A stretch of DNA of 64,000 nucleotides from Dromaius novaehollandiae (lineage: Eukaryota; Chordata; Aves; Casuariiformes; Dromaiidae). The notes beneath the pieces are model-generated. The model saw only the letters and a program-made list of their open reading frames with translations. It made no database searches and had not been told where the DNA came from. The position numbers and the translations under genes are program-made. Below, piece by piece: positions 48,220 through 60,500 of this stretch; position 1 is the first letter of the stretch; every line of letters begins with the position of its first letter. The stretch spans positions 20,390,469-20,454,468 of the forward strand of contig NC_088112.1 in the NCBI RefSeq assembly GCF_036370855.1, written 5' to 3'.

Positions 48220-48664
48220 GCTTTATTTCACTAGGGCTTTGCATAGGGCCTGAGCAGGCCTGAGAAACAGGTCTAATTAAGTTTTGTAACTGAAATCATT
48301 ATTAAGGTCTCTCTCATTTCCACTGTACAAATATTCCAGCTGAAAGGATTATATTTACAAGTGCTGTTTATAATTAAGCATTTCACTTGATTCACCTGCA
48401 AACAGAATGTAAATCATATTTTGCTCTGCTAAAAGGCAAAGAAAAGGGGAAAGTGTCTCCAAGTAACTTATATTACGTTCAGTGGCAATAGCCAATAAAA
48501 ACACAGGTCTGTGCAAATACAGATTTGTTGAAGTCTGTGTATTTTATTTGCAAAGCTGCTTTATTTCAGTTGGGCTCTATGGGGCATAGGAGTGGGAAGA
48601 AAAGACTGACTCAGTCATATTTTGCCTTGAAAAGAGAGGCCTTCCTTAACAAAAAGCTGCCTTC

Positions 48665-48718
48665 AGCTAGACCTACGTGCGGAGTGCTCATGCTCCTCTC
48701 ATGACGCTAGGTCTAGCT
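48665..48718. repeat. 11-bp inverted repeat able to form a hairpin
   Basis: AGCTAGACCTA (48665-48675) and TAGGTCTAGCT (48708-48718) are exact reverse complements. Inside them CGT (48676-48678) can pair with ACG (48704-48706) across a single bulged C, and GGAG with CTCC further in. The stem is shorter than that of a typical microRNA precursor. Confidence 0.85.
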
Positions 48719-48762
48719 TGTTCAAAAATATCACCCTTAGTTCTGTGCGTGTGCGTGTTGGG

Positions 48763-48788
48763 TTTTTTTGTTTGTTTGTTTGTTTTTG
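48763..48788. repeat. (TTTG)n microsatellite
   Basis: Four TTTG units within a T-rich run, preceded by a short alternating GTGTGCGTGTGCGTG stretch. Confidence 0.9.
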
Positions 48789-51700
48789 CTGGCATCAAGT
48801 TTGGGCAAACCTGCATATAATTCTCCCCAAACTGGCTGGGGCTTAAGGACACTTTTGTGAGTAGAGGAAAGGAGAAGCTTGTTGGGCAGAAGTGCAGCTG
48901 GAAAGTTGATAATTCGTCTCAGAAAGAGTTGCACTGGAATGATGATTGCGATCTTAGGTACAGAAAGGATAGGCTAATCTTAACAGCTGCTTTTGAAATT
49001 TAAAAACTTGGTTTACTTTTCCACCTGTGAAAGACTTTCACTAAAAATTGCCATCATTGTATGATACCCATATGGATAATGCTGTAGTCTTGGGAGTGGA
49101 CCTTGCCTTCAGACAAGTACAGCATCCTGCAGGTCTTGCTCTCTTCAGAGGTAAAGTATATATTAAAAACACTGCATCACAAGGAGTCCTCCTCCTCCTC
49201 TTGCCCTCTTCAGGCCTCCGGAGGGAAGAGGTCTGGATGGCGGCTTTGAGCTGGGAAGACGGTGGGATAACCCAAAGAGGGGTGAGGGAAGAGGCAGTGC
49301 AGGGATGTTGGCAAACTCCCTCTTTCTTGCACACTGTTATGGGTTGCTGTGAAATGAAAAAAAGCTTGTGATATTTCAGCTGCCGTACAAACCATCGGAT
49401 TTTTGTAGAGACTTTGTAAGCAGCTAAGACCAGGTAAAAACATCCTCTGCAGTGGAAAACTATGGATTCTCTATGCTGAAAGCCACCTTTCCTCTGCCCT
49501 GTGTTTACTGACACTGAGAGACTGCTGGGGTCTGCAAATGAGGATGGAGAGTGGCCGTGCTGCCTCGGTGGTGGCTGCTGCAGCGTCCCATGAGCGACGG
49601 GCACTCGTGGTACTGCGGGGACTGATTGGCGTCTGAATGTCACCTGGCGCGTGGCATGCCTGAGAGCGGTCTTGGCATGTTATAAGGAGTCTTTCCAACC
49701 TGCATTTGTTTAAAAATGCAGGTTTGCAGTGGGCAAATGTGTATTCCTCTTTAATTATGGGGTTTACTCACAATCTGTTTCAAACCAGTCTGTTAAGATC
49801 TATGGGGAGATTAAATCCATACTTTGCCCCGCCTTGGGTAGGGGAAAGCTGTCTAGAACAAGATGTTTAGATATGAAGGAAATCCTTCTAAGCAGAGATA
49901 AGAAAAAAGCTTGTCGAAGCGTAGAAAGATGAGAATAGCCAACTCCTTTGGTACTTAGTGGCCCTGTTACAGATCAGATTTTCTTGAAATAAATGAGCTC
50001 CCAATGTTATTTTAAGGCTTCTGGGTTTTGTTCCTGCATATAGAAGGAGACTTTGAAAAGCAGAGGGCACTTCTTTACTCCACTACCTTGGAAAGCCAAC
50101 ACCCTGGAGTGATACTGTTCTTGTGGCCAGCTTCTTTGAGCTTGTCTTCTCTGCAAAATTTACTTGCACTGTAAATCAAGAGTGGCACCTCGGTTCTTTC
50201 CGCTTGCATGTAAGGCCCGACTTGACAGCGATGCTCAGCCTGGCTGCGCAGTGGGGGACGGCGGGTGCTCAGGTGGAGCTGGCGCGGTGCTGCGGTTGCT
50301 GCCCCAGTCCCTCGGACACCCGATAGCAGCAGCCTGGGCGATCGCGAGCACTTCCAGCCCCCCGCTGTCCTGGGGGGTCCTGAAACACTGGACAGACTAT
50401 TCCCGAGTTTTCTGTAGAGTGATTCACGGAGTGGCTTGCTTTATGGCTGCAGAAAGATAGAGGCTGTTCTCCTAGAATGGTGCTTGGTGTATTTCTATTT
50501 AATTGAAAAATGTGTGGTTGCGTTTTTAATTAGTGGGTGTCCTCATTGAGCCTTTGGAGAGATGATTAATATCGAGGACCAGAATTCTTTGGCCCAAATG
50601 AGCAGGCTGCTTGGGTAGTTTTAAACCTCTCTGCAGGGATCCTTGGTGTCCGCAGACTTTTCCTGAGCTATCTTCTTCCTTTATTTGTTTAGTTACCTCT
50701 GTTTAAATAAAATAAATAAGGAAAGCATAGCATTTGCATTAAGTGAAATTAACTTTAACGAAAACAACGTCCAGTAATGAAGTCATAATGATTCAGCAGA
50801 AGCAGTAGCTTTCTAACCCAAGCTTCCCATCCATCCGATTGTTCTGTCGGATAAGGCTTTTGGGATACGACACCTCGGATAGAAAAATAACAAGGGGTAC
50901 TGGAGTCACTGTGTAATTTCATGTTATTGGTGAAGTACAGAGGAGAGAGGTCACAGCTGCACTCCTCAGTTATTTCATGTTTAGATATTACTGTTATTCT
51001 CTGTATGGACACCAAGTACTTATTTGCATTATGAAACGTCTTGTAGCTGCTAAGAAAATGTAAATTAATTAATGTGAATGCTACGGATGAAGTAACTTTG
51101 AAATTATACTCCTGATGTTAGCTAGGCCAAAAATGGGCATGATTTCATATTCAGGCTTGCACATAAACATCAAAGCCTTTTTATAGCTATGATTTCTTAC
51201 ATTCCCACTGGTCAGCTAGCAGCTCTAGGCCTCTGATCTTTTTTTATAGCGGTTTTAATAAACTATTATTTTTATTTCTTCAGCTCTTCCTATAAGAAGA
51301 GGCTTTTTTCAAAAAATCTCTACAGAACCAAAATCTGTAGCCTTTATCTACAAATCTAAGTCATGCTTTTCGTTCGATAAATAACCCAAAACTTAGCTCC
51401 TGTTGCTCACTGAGTTTCAATAGCCACAGACTGAGGAGCCCGCTGTGGCTGCCTTTCTCAGGATCGTGCTGAGTGGAGCTGCTCTGAGCAGGTTTAGGAA
51501 ATGCAGCATTGCAAATGCTGGCAGCAGACGAAGCTTTTCCGTTTCTGATGATGCTGACCCCAGCGGAGCTGAAAAGGTGGTAACAAAGTGTAATTCTTCA
51601 GCCTCCCACAAAATGAGAGTGTTTCAGAAGATTGCAGCTCTGTCTGAACGGACGGGGGGGTTGGCACGGGGTTTTAGACGGTCATCGCCACTGTGTTTCC

Positions 51701-53020
51701 GGATAGTGGTGGTGTGCGTTGCAGTAACGCTGGAGCGTGCCCTCTGCGGGGGGACGGTGCTGGGGTAGGTGGGGGGAAGGCTCAGGCAGTGCTCAAATGG
51801 GAGCCTGGGGATGGATGGGATGTTCGCGCCTCTCCATCGCAGAAAAGGGAATCTCGGGCTCTGCAACCGGCCGTGCTGCCGAAACAGCAGCTGCCCTGAT
51901 AAACGTGTCATCCAAGCAGCGTGGGAACAGCCAGTGTTTGTGGCTGCCTAAGAGAAAGTCTGCACAAATGCAGGTTTCAGATAAACTTTTCCTGGACTTC
52001 AGCTGTTTCTATGACACCAGCTGAATGGGGAGAGAAAAAACAAACCCCTAAGCCAACACATTTCAGAGCCTTGGCTCCATCCCCTTGTGATTTTCTGGGG
52101 TGTGTTGCTTTTCCAGTTGTGTTGCTCTTTCAAAATACTTTGGGCTTTCTGCTGGCCGCTTCGTTCATTCTGTCAAAGCTTCAGCTTCTTCTGTGTAGCA
52201 AGGACTGGTGAAGGAAAAAGAGTGAAGCAGTGGGTCGGGGGGAAGATGCAATACTGGTATGCCACCATGCATCAGTGAATTAGATTGTTTCCCCTTTTTT
52301 CAAATGCGTTTTGCAAGAGTGTTTACTAAGGGGATTAAATTGAAAGGAAATGGAGACAATCTGATTTATGCACTGATACAGATTGGGAATAATTCAGTAC
52401 TGAGTTGTGTTAAAGTACAACCAAATCAGTGCAATTCAAGCCCACAGGGAGCTTGTGACTTGTTTAAATGTAACCGCTATTAAATATAGAACACACATGT
52501 AGCTTCCTATTCCATACCCAAATAAGATAATACAGCTTATAATTATTAGTAAATTGTGAACAAATGTTTATACCATGTTTCCTTAGAGGTACTTAGTATT
52601 TTCTTCCTGGTGGGAAGTGCATTGTTAACGCAGGTTATGATGCGATGGGTAATTTTTAAGCTGATGGAAGATCATGCTTCTCATCTACCTCTATTGCTAT
52701 AGCAATTGTTTTGTCGTGGTGTGAGTCAGATGATACCACTGAAAACGGCCCTGTAGAATCCGGGGAAAAAAGGAAATAAAAGGGAATGGTTTTCAGTTGA
52801 ATCGGTGGGCATATGGTTGGTAGAACCGACACAAGGAAGGGAGTGTTACTTCATTCTGTAATTTTATACCTAGGCTATAAAACATATTGTACTTAGTTTA
52901 AATTACCTGCCTTTTCTTTCAACCCTATTTTCGCTCTACTTTAGGTATTTATCCTTCGGTTATCCTAGATAATTGAGAGCCAACTCTTCAATTTACAACT
53001 GAAAATGAAACATCTTCATT
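48789..53020. other. Intergenic DNA
   Basis: No gene is recognised. The longest non-KCT2 frame in the window (49041-49643, minus, 200 codons) is here. It overlaps a + strand frame of 107 codons, has no signal, domain or splice context, and I treat it as chance. CpG-richer DNA lies at 50,210-50,360 and 51,640-51,770. Confidence 0.5.
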
Positions 53021-53150
53021 ACTGTGGTGCTTTGGAGCTCTAGCCAAGGGTTATACTCTGGTTGCGTTAGATACTGTACAATCATACCTCAGAAAGATGA
53101 TACCTGCCTTAAAGACCTTATAATCTACTGAGAAGACAAAGAAAATGTAT
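53021..53150 (+). repeat. Ancient amniote SINE/CR1-type repeat copy
   Basis: The order of words ctgtggtgctttggagctct, agccaaggg, gttgcgttagatactgtaca, tacctgccttaaagacctta and taatctactgagaagacaa follows an old repeat abundant in turtle and crocodilian genomes. As I remember it, that repeat reads 'agccaagatcggggccccattgtgctaggcgctgtaca', then 'ccctgccccaaagagcttacaatcta'. This copy is strongly diverged and inactive. The family name is not asserted. Confidence 0.6.
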
Positions 53151-55979
53151 GTGTCTAATTATAAGAGAAGGGTTGGATGAGTGGAAGCCTGGGAATGCAA
53201 TAACCAAGTCATGGCATACCATTCATACGGGTTATTATCAAACTTTTCCCTGCAGATAGGATGTGATTCTTCATGCAAGTTCTGCCTGAGTAAAACTTGA
53301 AAACTAGGAAAATTTAAAGGCCATGTGCTAGTAGATTAGGTAAATAAAAACATAATGTAATTGGACTAGATGCTAATTTCATTCTTCTGGGTTACAAATG
53401 ATAGAGAAAGGGTCACATTTCTTCAGGCTATCTGAAGTTGCATGGATGTATTTTCTCGGCTTTTCATAACTCACAGTTCAAGATGCAGTATCAATTTCAC
53501 TGTTATCTTTTTAGCCATGGAAAGTCCCTTTTGTAATGCTGTGTGCAGAACTGAGCCTTCTGCTCTGACTGGACCAATGCCAAGGGGTTGTGTGTTTATA
53601 TCTCTCCCAACTGTGTTTGGAAACAAAGTGGATATTAAATGACAGGACAAATCAGTTGGGCTGGAAGCTTCCAGCTCAAGTAATTACAGTTCTGTAATCT
53701 CTTGCCTCAAAACTTGGTGTTACAGATACCAGGCTCCAGGCATTACGTAAATAGCAGTTAAATGTGGTGTATCTAATCCTAGCCCAGCCAGATCCTGACC
53801 CAAGAGATCATGCTACGACTCTGCAAATCTGAGAGGGAGAATGGGGGAAGAGTCTGCTATGCTCTGCTGGGATCAAAGTCGGAAGGCTTTCTATGAAGTT
53901 GACCTTATGAACAAATTGAATTGATAATGCATGCAAAAACAAAGGCTACTTACCGAACCAGGCATTGCTGTGTAGATGTGTGTGTAGGGTAACAGCGAAG
54001 GGAAGTGAGCTTGGGAAGGAATATTGTCCTTCACAAAAACAGCTCTAACGAAGGCTACCAGAATAGCCCTATCTAAGGCTTTGCACGCATTTTGAGTTAT
54101 TTAGCCCTTTGCAGAGGAAGCAACATGATTTTCCCTATTTCGCTTGGGGTTGAAAACCAGAGATGGAACAAAGTGGAGTGTTTTGCCTGAGGTTTGATAT
54201 CAGTTCATAGAGCACATCTCAACAGGAAGAGTTCTGGGTTTAATATTAGGCTTCTGACAGGCTAAATAATTTTGATGTACTGAGTCTGTTGTCTTCAACA
54301 CTGTATCCTTAACACTTTATTTCAGTGAATCTCTCTTGAAGCTTCCCCACCCCATCAGTTGTCCTATCACAGCACACAACAGGATTTTCCAGCCCTTATC
54401 CTTGTGGGAGGTTCTGGCTAAACAAAATTGGCCTGAAATTAGCAGTTTGGACTCTCTTTAAAATGTTGTAGATTAACAGGTGAGAATTTGAGATAAATTC
54501 CAGCTGGGATTTAAGAACTGCATCCTGTGCCTCTGGACTGGTATCTATAGAATGGTTTACAGCTGGGCTTGTACCCAGCTGTATCTACACCTGCAGATCA
54601 GGATCCCAAATAAAAAGCAGGCAGCCCATCAGCTTCAGCTTCTGCCTGGGTGCCTGTAGAAGAGGGATGAGGTGTGGTAGTGTCCAAGGAGGTAGCTGAT
54701 GCATGTTTTTTGTATATATGTTTGAACTGACATATTTAGAAATCAAGAGTCTTGCCAGTTGTGGAGTGCACAGTGTGAAGTAGAAGCTTTTTTATTGTGG
54801 CTTTTGATTTCTTGAAATTTGGATGTTTGCAGAGGGAATAACCTTCCTGTTTCTTAGGGTGGGTGCAGCATGTTACAGGCAAGCAGCCTTTTGCCTATGG
54901 AAACTTCCCTCAGCTCTTGCTGCTGACTTTAGCTTTAAGCTGAAACATGGCCTGCTAGAGTGAAAAATAAATTGTATTACTTCTAGTCTGTGGGAACAGG
55001 TATGTTAAGCAGAAGGCAGGGTGGAAGAGAAGCATGGATGTGTATGTGAAAGAAATGTTTAGAGGAAAACAAGCCAGGAACATGTAGCTATGATAAATCA
55101 GCCTGAAATTTTTAAAAGCAGTGTAGTTTCTCATGAAATATGGAATTATTTCCTGTAATTAAAATTGACTATTCTGATAAAACTTTTTTAAAACTTTGAA
55201 ATATCTAGAGAAAAGCCCTGAAGACTGTACTTAAAGAACTAATGGTGCATCTTCTGTGTCCTCTATTTTCCATCTTGGCAGAATCCCTGTGAATGTTTTA
55301 ATGAAAACTTCCACTCCACCCTGGGCGTATCTCTCAGTCTGTCTTAAAACACTGGCACTGGTTTGTGAGCAGTTGTTTCACTTTCTGAATATAATTCTTT
55401 CATTTAAAGTGAAGGTGTACGATTAAAGTGTGCTTCCCTGATGGGTATTTTCATAATCCAGGTATCCAGCTGGTCACTGATAACTAGCTATGAATATTCC
55501 AGGTTGGGCCTGTTGCACTGGAAGATAATTTAATGCATCCATCATTTCTGCCTCGGTCACACCACCTGTCTCCAGGGTTTTCCAGTTAATTGAAGGAAAG
55601 TTGAAATACTGCTAATCACTGTCTTGTTATTCTTTCACGCTCCCTCTACCTCATCATCTAGCTGCTTCATGTGATGTGCCTCCTGTCCTGGGTGACTTCT
55701 CGTGTTTCCTCCCTGTTTGCCCTTTGTTCCTCTCTCCTGTAGTCTGTCTAACTCATCTGTAGTGGGTGTAAATGTATATGCATTTTGTAGGAGGTGACAA
55801 TTTCGGGCTGTGCGTTCAGCCTGTGCCTTAATGAGCTCTGTCACCATAAAAACACCCCCTTCCTGACTGCTTTGACCCAGTGGGTGTTGCAGGTAACAGC
55901 TAAGACGTGTCCTTACGGTAACTCCTCCGGGGTTACTACTGTGAAGATGGAGCTTGTGGCCGTGAGGAGTCTTTAATGT
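53151..55979. other. Intergenic DNA
   Basis: No gene is recognised. Segment 54,110-54,220 (ccctttgcagaggaagcaac, ttttgcctgaggttt) may be a very worn MIR-like piece, with low certainty. The rest is unremarkable AT-rich DNA. Confidence 0.45.
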
Positions 55980-57540
55980 GCCACCAGGAAGGATGGGAAA
56001 TGTTGGAGGGAAGATCCTGGGTGGGGGGTGCGGGCCCGGGAGCCCGTGGTGCCCTGAGGGTGCTCCAGCCCAGTGCCAGGTACCCTCCTTGGGGCGAAAT
56101 ACTGTGTTTATTGGTACATGGCATGCGTTTTACTCATGTGATTTCTACTTGAGGATGCTGGCGTGGTTCCTCAGCCTGAGGCGAGGTGACTTTGGGTGCG
56201 AGGGGAGAGCTGGACGTTGAACCGCAATGGGGTGGGGGTGGGGGGCTCACAAAAGCAGCTGCCCAGCCCCAATCAGTTTCAAATTTCTTGTTTTCCTTCG
56301 TGTTTCACCAGCATGGCTTTCTCTTCCTGAGTGCAGTAAGAGCCTGAGGTGGTGCTGGGCTTTCTCACCTGGCCCCGGGTTGCCACCACTGCTGCCTGGG
56401 AGCAGAAGCCGCAGCGCGGGAGGGCCCTGTCCTGCCCTGCGTCACGGTAAGACCCCCATCGACTTCCTGGCTCTGGTTTTTTAAGGAAATTTCCCCCAGT
56501 TCTGGTACTCGTTCTGAGAACTGAACTTCCCATGTTGTTTTGGTTCCCCCGGGTGTTTTTTTACGCTGTGGTTTATCGTTTCCTGGCCTTGTCCGCGAAG
56601 GCCCAGTGGCTCTGGGTGCACCAGGGCTGTGACTGAGGGGAAACCTGCCTGTCACCGCTTCCCAACCCTTATTTCCCCCCTGTTTCCCCCCCCCCCCCTT
56701 TCCTTCACTGTCCTCCTAGTGTTTGGACTTTTGTTTAGGATTTGGGCCGGGTAGACACAACCAGTCCGGGTGGGAAGGGCGTTATGAAGCTGCCCATGGC
56801 GGTGGGGGGAGGGACACAGAGGCCTGTGGCAGTGAGGCGCCTGCCTTCCTGACCGGCTGACTATGCGGCTTCTCCTCGTTAGGCATCTGGCAGCTGCCCT
56901 GCGGTGTTTTTAATAAAGTAGAGCGGGAGCACGTGGGTCGCGTGGGGTGGTGCAGGCGTAAGGAGGTCGGTGGTGGGGAGCCGGCTCCCGCTGACCAAAC
57001 AGCCCATTTCTGTTCGGGGCCAGTCTCTGGAAATGGGTTATTCTTCCGTCTGCAAGAGCCCTCCTTGAGCAGGGCGTTCCCAGGGGATGAGGCCCGCGAT
57101 TTGGGCCGACGCAATGTGCTTTTGGGCTCCGGGAAGCAAAGCAGGGGCTTTTCCGTGCCCACGAGATGGGTGTGCGCGAGCGGAGCCTGTGTTCAGGGAA
57201 ATGAAGCTTGTGAAGATAAACAGGGCTAATAATCCCACCGCCGTCCCCAAACGCGCACCCCTGCTCAAACAAGGGACAGATAATGCAAACGGTGCCAGGA
57301 AAAGCGCTTTGGAGAGTGTCAAACCACGTGGCAAAGCCAATATATTGCTCTGCGGCCTCCAATTAGAGACTTGCTGCTGTATAATTAAGTTTCTGACGAC
57401 ACTGTATTTAAAGTCATGTTGGTGCTTTCATTTATAAACACAGCTTTGCAGGTGCCCGAGCTCCCAGCTGGAATCTGGCTTTCAGGATCTAATTCCAGAA
57501 GTGATTTTTATTTTGCCTGGAGGAGGAGGGGGGGGGGAAT
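55980..57540. other. GC-rich block with C13 and G10 runs
   Basis: GC content rises with G-rich segments (56,010-56,260) and CpG-containing DNA (56,920-57,260). A C13 run lies at 56,686-56,698 and a G10 run at 57,528-57,537. Open frames on both strands (for example 56910-57362, minus, and 57087-57437, plus) mutually overlap and have no domain. It may be a regulatory or open-chromatin segment. Confidence 0.5.
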
Positions 57541-60500
57541 CCACTGAGTAGTTAAATTACACAGAAGGGAAAAGAATGAGAGATTTCAGTATGTTTTAGC
57601 TCCTCTTTATGTTCCAACTGTGGATATCTGTGTTTTATTACAGACATGGGGGTATGTGTGTGTACACAGGCTTGTGCACCTCTGTAAATTAGCAGTAATC
57701 AGGTTATTAGAACCTCTGCTCTCCAGCTTATTTGGTACTTTGCAATTTATGTAAAGGACATTAGTTTGTCTAAGGCGATGATGTGCCCAAGCAGGAGTTT
57801 CTGGCCCTAGGAGATGGCCAGTGCTTCCCTGGCCTGAGAAATCACTTTCCATAACAGGGAAAACAGTCTAATGAGACTTTTTTGAATATCTTAAACACTC
57901 ACAGACAGGTCATTACAGTACAATTAGAGCCAAATGCTGGTGCCCACTGGTCTTCTTGATTAGTTTTTTTTCTGTGTTTGTTAAAATCATTTGGAGCCCT
58001 TAAAGCCAGGGAGGCTGCCAAGCCCTCCTGGGCTGGGGAGGGCTCTCGGCGACCTGCTGCAGGAAGGGACGGTGGACTTGTGTGATTTGTTTTTTTATTC
58101 CAAAAGGCATTTGTTCGATCAAATTCAAAAGACATAAATAATGATACCCACAGAGCTGTAAAATTGTGTGTGTTCACTTCCTGAGGACTAAACCATTTGA
58201 TTTGGTCTCGCTAAAGGTCTGAAATTTCCAAATGGATAACTGAACTCCAGAGTCCATTAAGCAAGGTAATTTACAATGTTCTCAAGCTTTGCCTGTGGAA
58301 ACACATTAACACAGTTTCTTCTTCGGCTTGTGGAGAAGTCATTATTCTAAGCACAAAAAGGAAGGGGAGGGGAAGATATTTTGATGCCGAAGAAATCATT
58401 TTGCTCTTTAAGAGTTTATTTGTAGTGTTTGTGCCAGTACAGTGGTGTTGAGTGACACTGAGATCAAAAAAAGCCTTTGAAAATTGATGAAAGGAGCTGG
58501 GTAGGAGCACTGTGTTCCCATGTAGGAGTGCTCACACATGCAGGTACCCAGCTAGGTAGCTCTGTGTGATGGCACCTACTGCAGCAACACAAATCTACAT
58601 CTCTGTTTAGCTATGATCTAACAAATGAAAGATAAAGACAGTCCTTACAGCAGCCCCAAAAGATACATCTTGGTGTATCTTGACCAGTCCTGAAATTTCT
58701 AATGAGCAAAACATACATGAGGAGTCTTGGTAACTTGTCCCTGGTGCCACCTCTGATAATTTCACACCTCCAGAGATATCCTGAGGATGACTGATTGCTT
58801 GCAATAAGATCAAGGTTTTTTCTTGATATTTTTGTCTTCCCCTTTTTATGCTGAATGAGTATGCTTCTCTTCTTGGCATGAGAAGAGGAATAGATTTGGG
58901 GAAAATAAGTGATGTGAAAAAAGGTTTCTTGGCCAGGATATGGGCATACTTTATTTCTTGAATCTCTGCTTTCCTTCTGTAAGTGAAACTGCTACTCCTG
59001 TGTTCAGGTGAAACAGATGCTCAATGGCATCTACAGATGAAACAGAGGTACTATAAATTGTTACTGGTAGTTAATGGATAGTGATTTTTTTATTCTAATT
59101 TTTAAGAGAAATGGAATTTATCAGTGGTTATCAGTACTTTCTCTTGGAGAAATGGCTGATGTAATCCCATTGTACAGTTTAATGTGCTATTTTCCTTTGT
59201 TAAGATGATCCTGCCAAAGGTGTGGAACAGCTGTGGAAAGGGATACCAAAATAAGTAGCCCATGTTATTTAAGTAGATAGGCAACTCTAACTTTACACTA
59301 CTCTTTTATGTTTCCAATAGAAAATTCTTTTAGCATATCAGTATTGGGAATTAGCAGTAAATCTTGCTTCTCTATTGTATGCTAGCTAAGCAAACACTGT
59401 ATTATCTGAGTACTCAAGTCATCTATGAAAAATTCACTGGGAGTTGATAACATTAGTAGGACCTCTTTCATTTTAGCATCTCTAGGAAGATCTACACTAA
59501 GTCAGTGTTGTATAAAAACAGATAAGCCAGGCAGCAAAGGGTCTCCTTAAGATGAAGTTAAGGGCTAATTAGCCATTAGCTAATTGGCTTCACCTGGTCT
59601 TTCTTGGCATTTTTAATGATTAGATGCTAATGTGCATTTATATTGGTGAGGGGGAAATGCTGGTTTGAGTAACTGTATTTTCTTGTTGACTTAGGAAATG
59701 GTTTCTAGCTTCCTTTGGTGAGAGTTCATGTCTTGCTAGTAGAAAGTTATTCTCTTTCTATTGACTTCACTGGTCACATTCTTTCAGAGGTTTTGTTGCT
59801 TTTTTTGGCATGATTGTTGCAATTTTTTGATTAATTTTTGCTTTACTCAATAGTCTCCAGGAACTTGCTCTTCCTGCTTGTCCCAGCTTGTAAGCCTTAT
59901 GGCTGTAAGAGGGTGGTCCTGCAGATGTTAGCAAAAATGAGCTTATAAAAACGTGTTTTAAATATCAATTTGACCTGAAGTAGCTTCCTACTGACTTTTT
60001 TGCCTCTGGTATAGCATCAAGCAGTGGTAGGTAGTGTAGTTTGCTTTTAGGGTCTGCTTGCTATCTGCTGGTTGAAATTCGGGTAGACTGTTCGAGCACA
60101 GGAGGTGTGCACAAGGGTAGGAAAGAAGGGAGAGTATAGGTAGGATATTGCTACAAGAAGAGATGCATTTGCAGGAGAAGCTCACTTCAAGCCTATTTAG
60201 AAGGGTGGCAGTTGAAAGATGAAGTATGAATATGCATACAGGAACAAATGCCATTGGGAAGTTGTGGGCATTTACCTCTCGTTTTATTATTTGTGCCAAT
60301 GCTAGTGAAAGGAAAACTGTCTTTGAAGAAATTTCCATGCCAGACAAGTAACTGTGGAACTCGGTACCAGGAACCAGTGTTTTAGCCAGATGTTTAAGAA
60401 CAGTTAAGAAATGACTGAGCAAGAAAGAGCATTGGAAAACAGCAGCAAAAGAGAACTCCAGAAGATAATACAATAATAAGGCAATATCCTGTATTTGTAA

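Noticed and set aside
49041-49643. 200-codon open frame on the minus strand
   Set aside because: No domain, signal or splice context. It overlaps other frames, and a frame of this length is not surprising in 64 kb read six ways.
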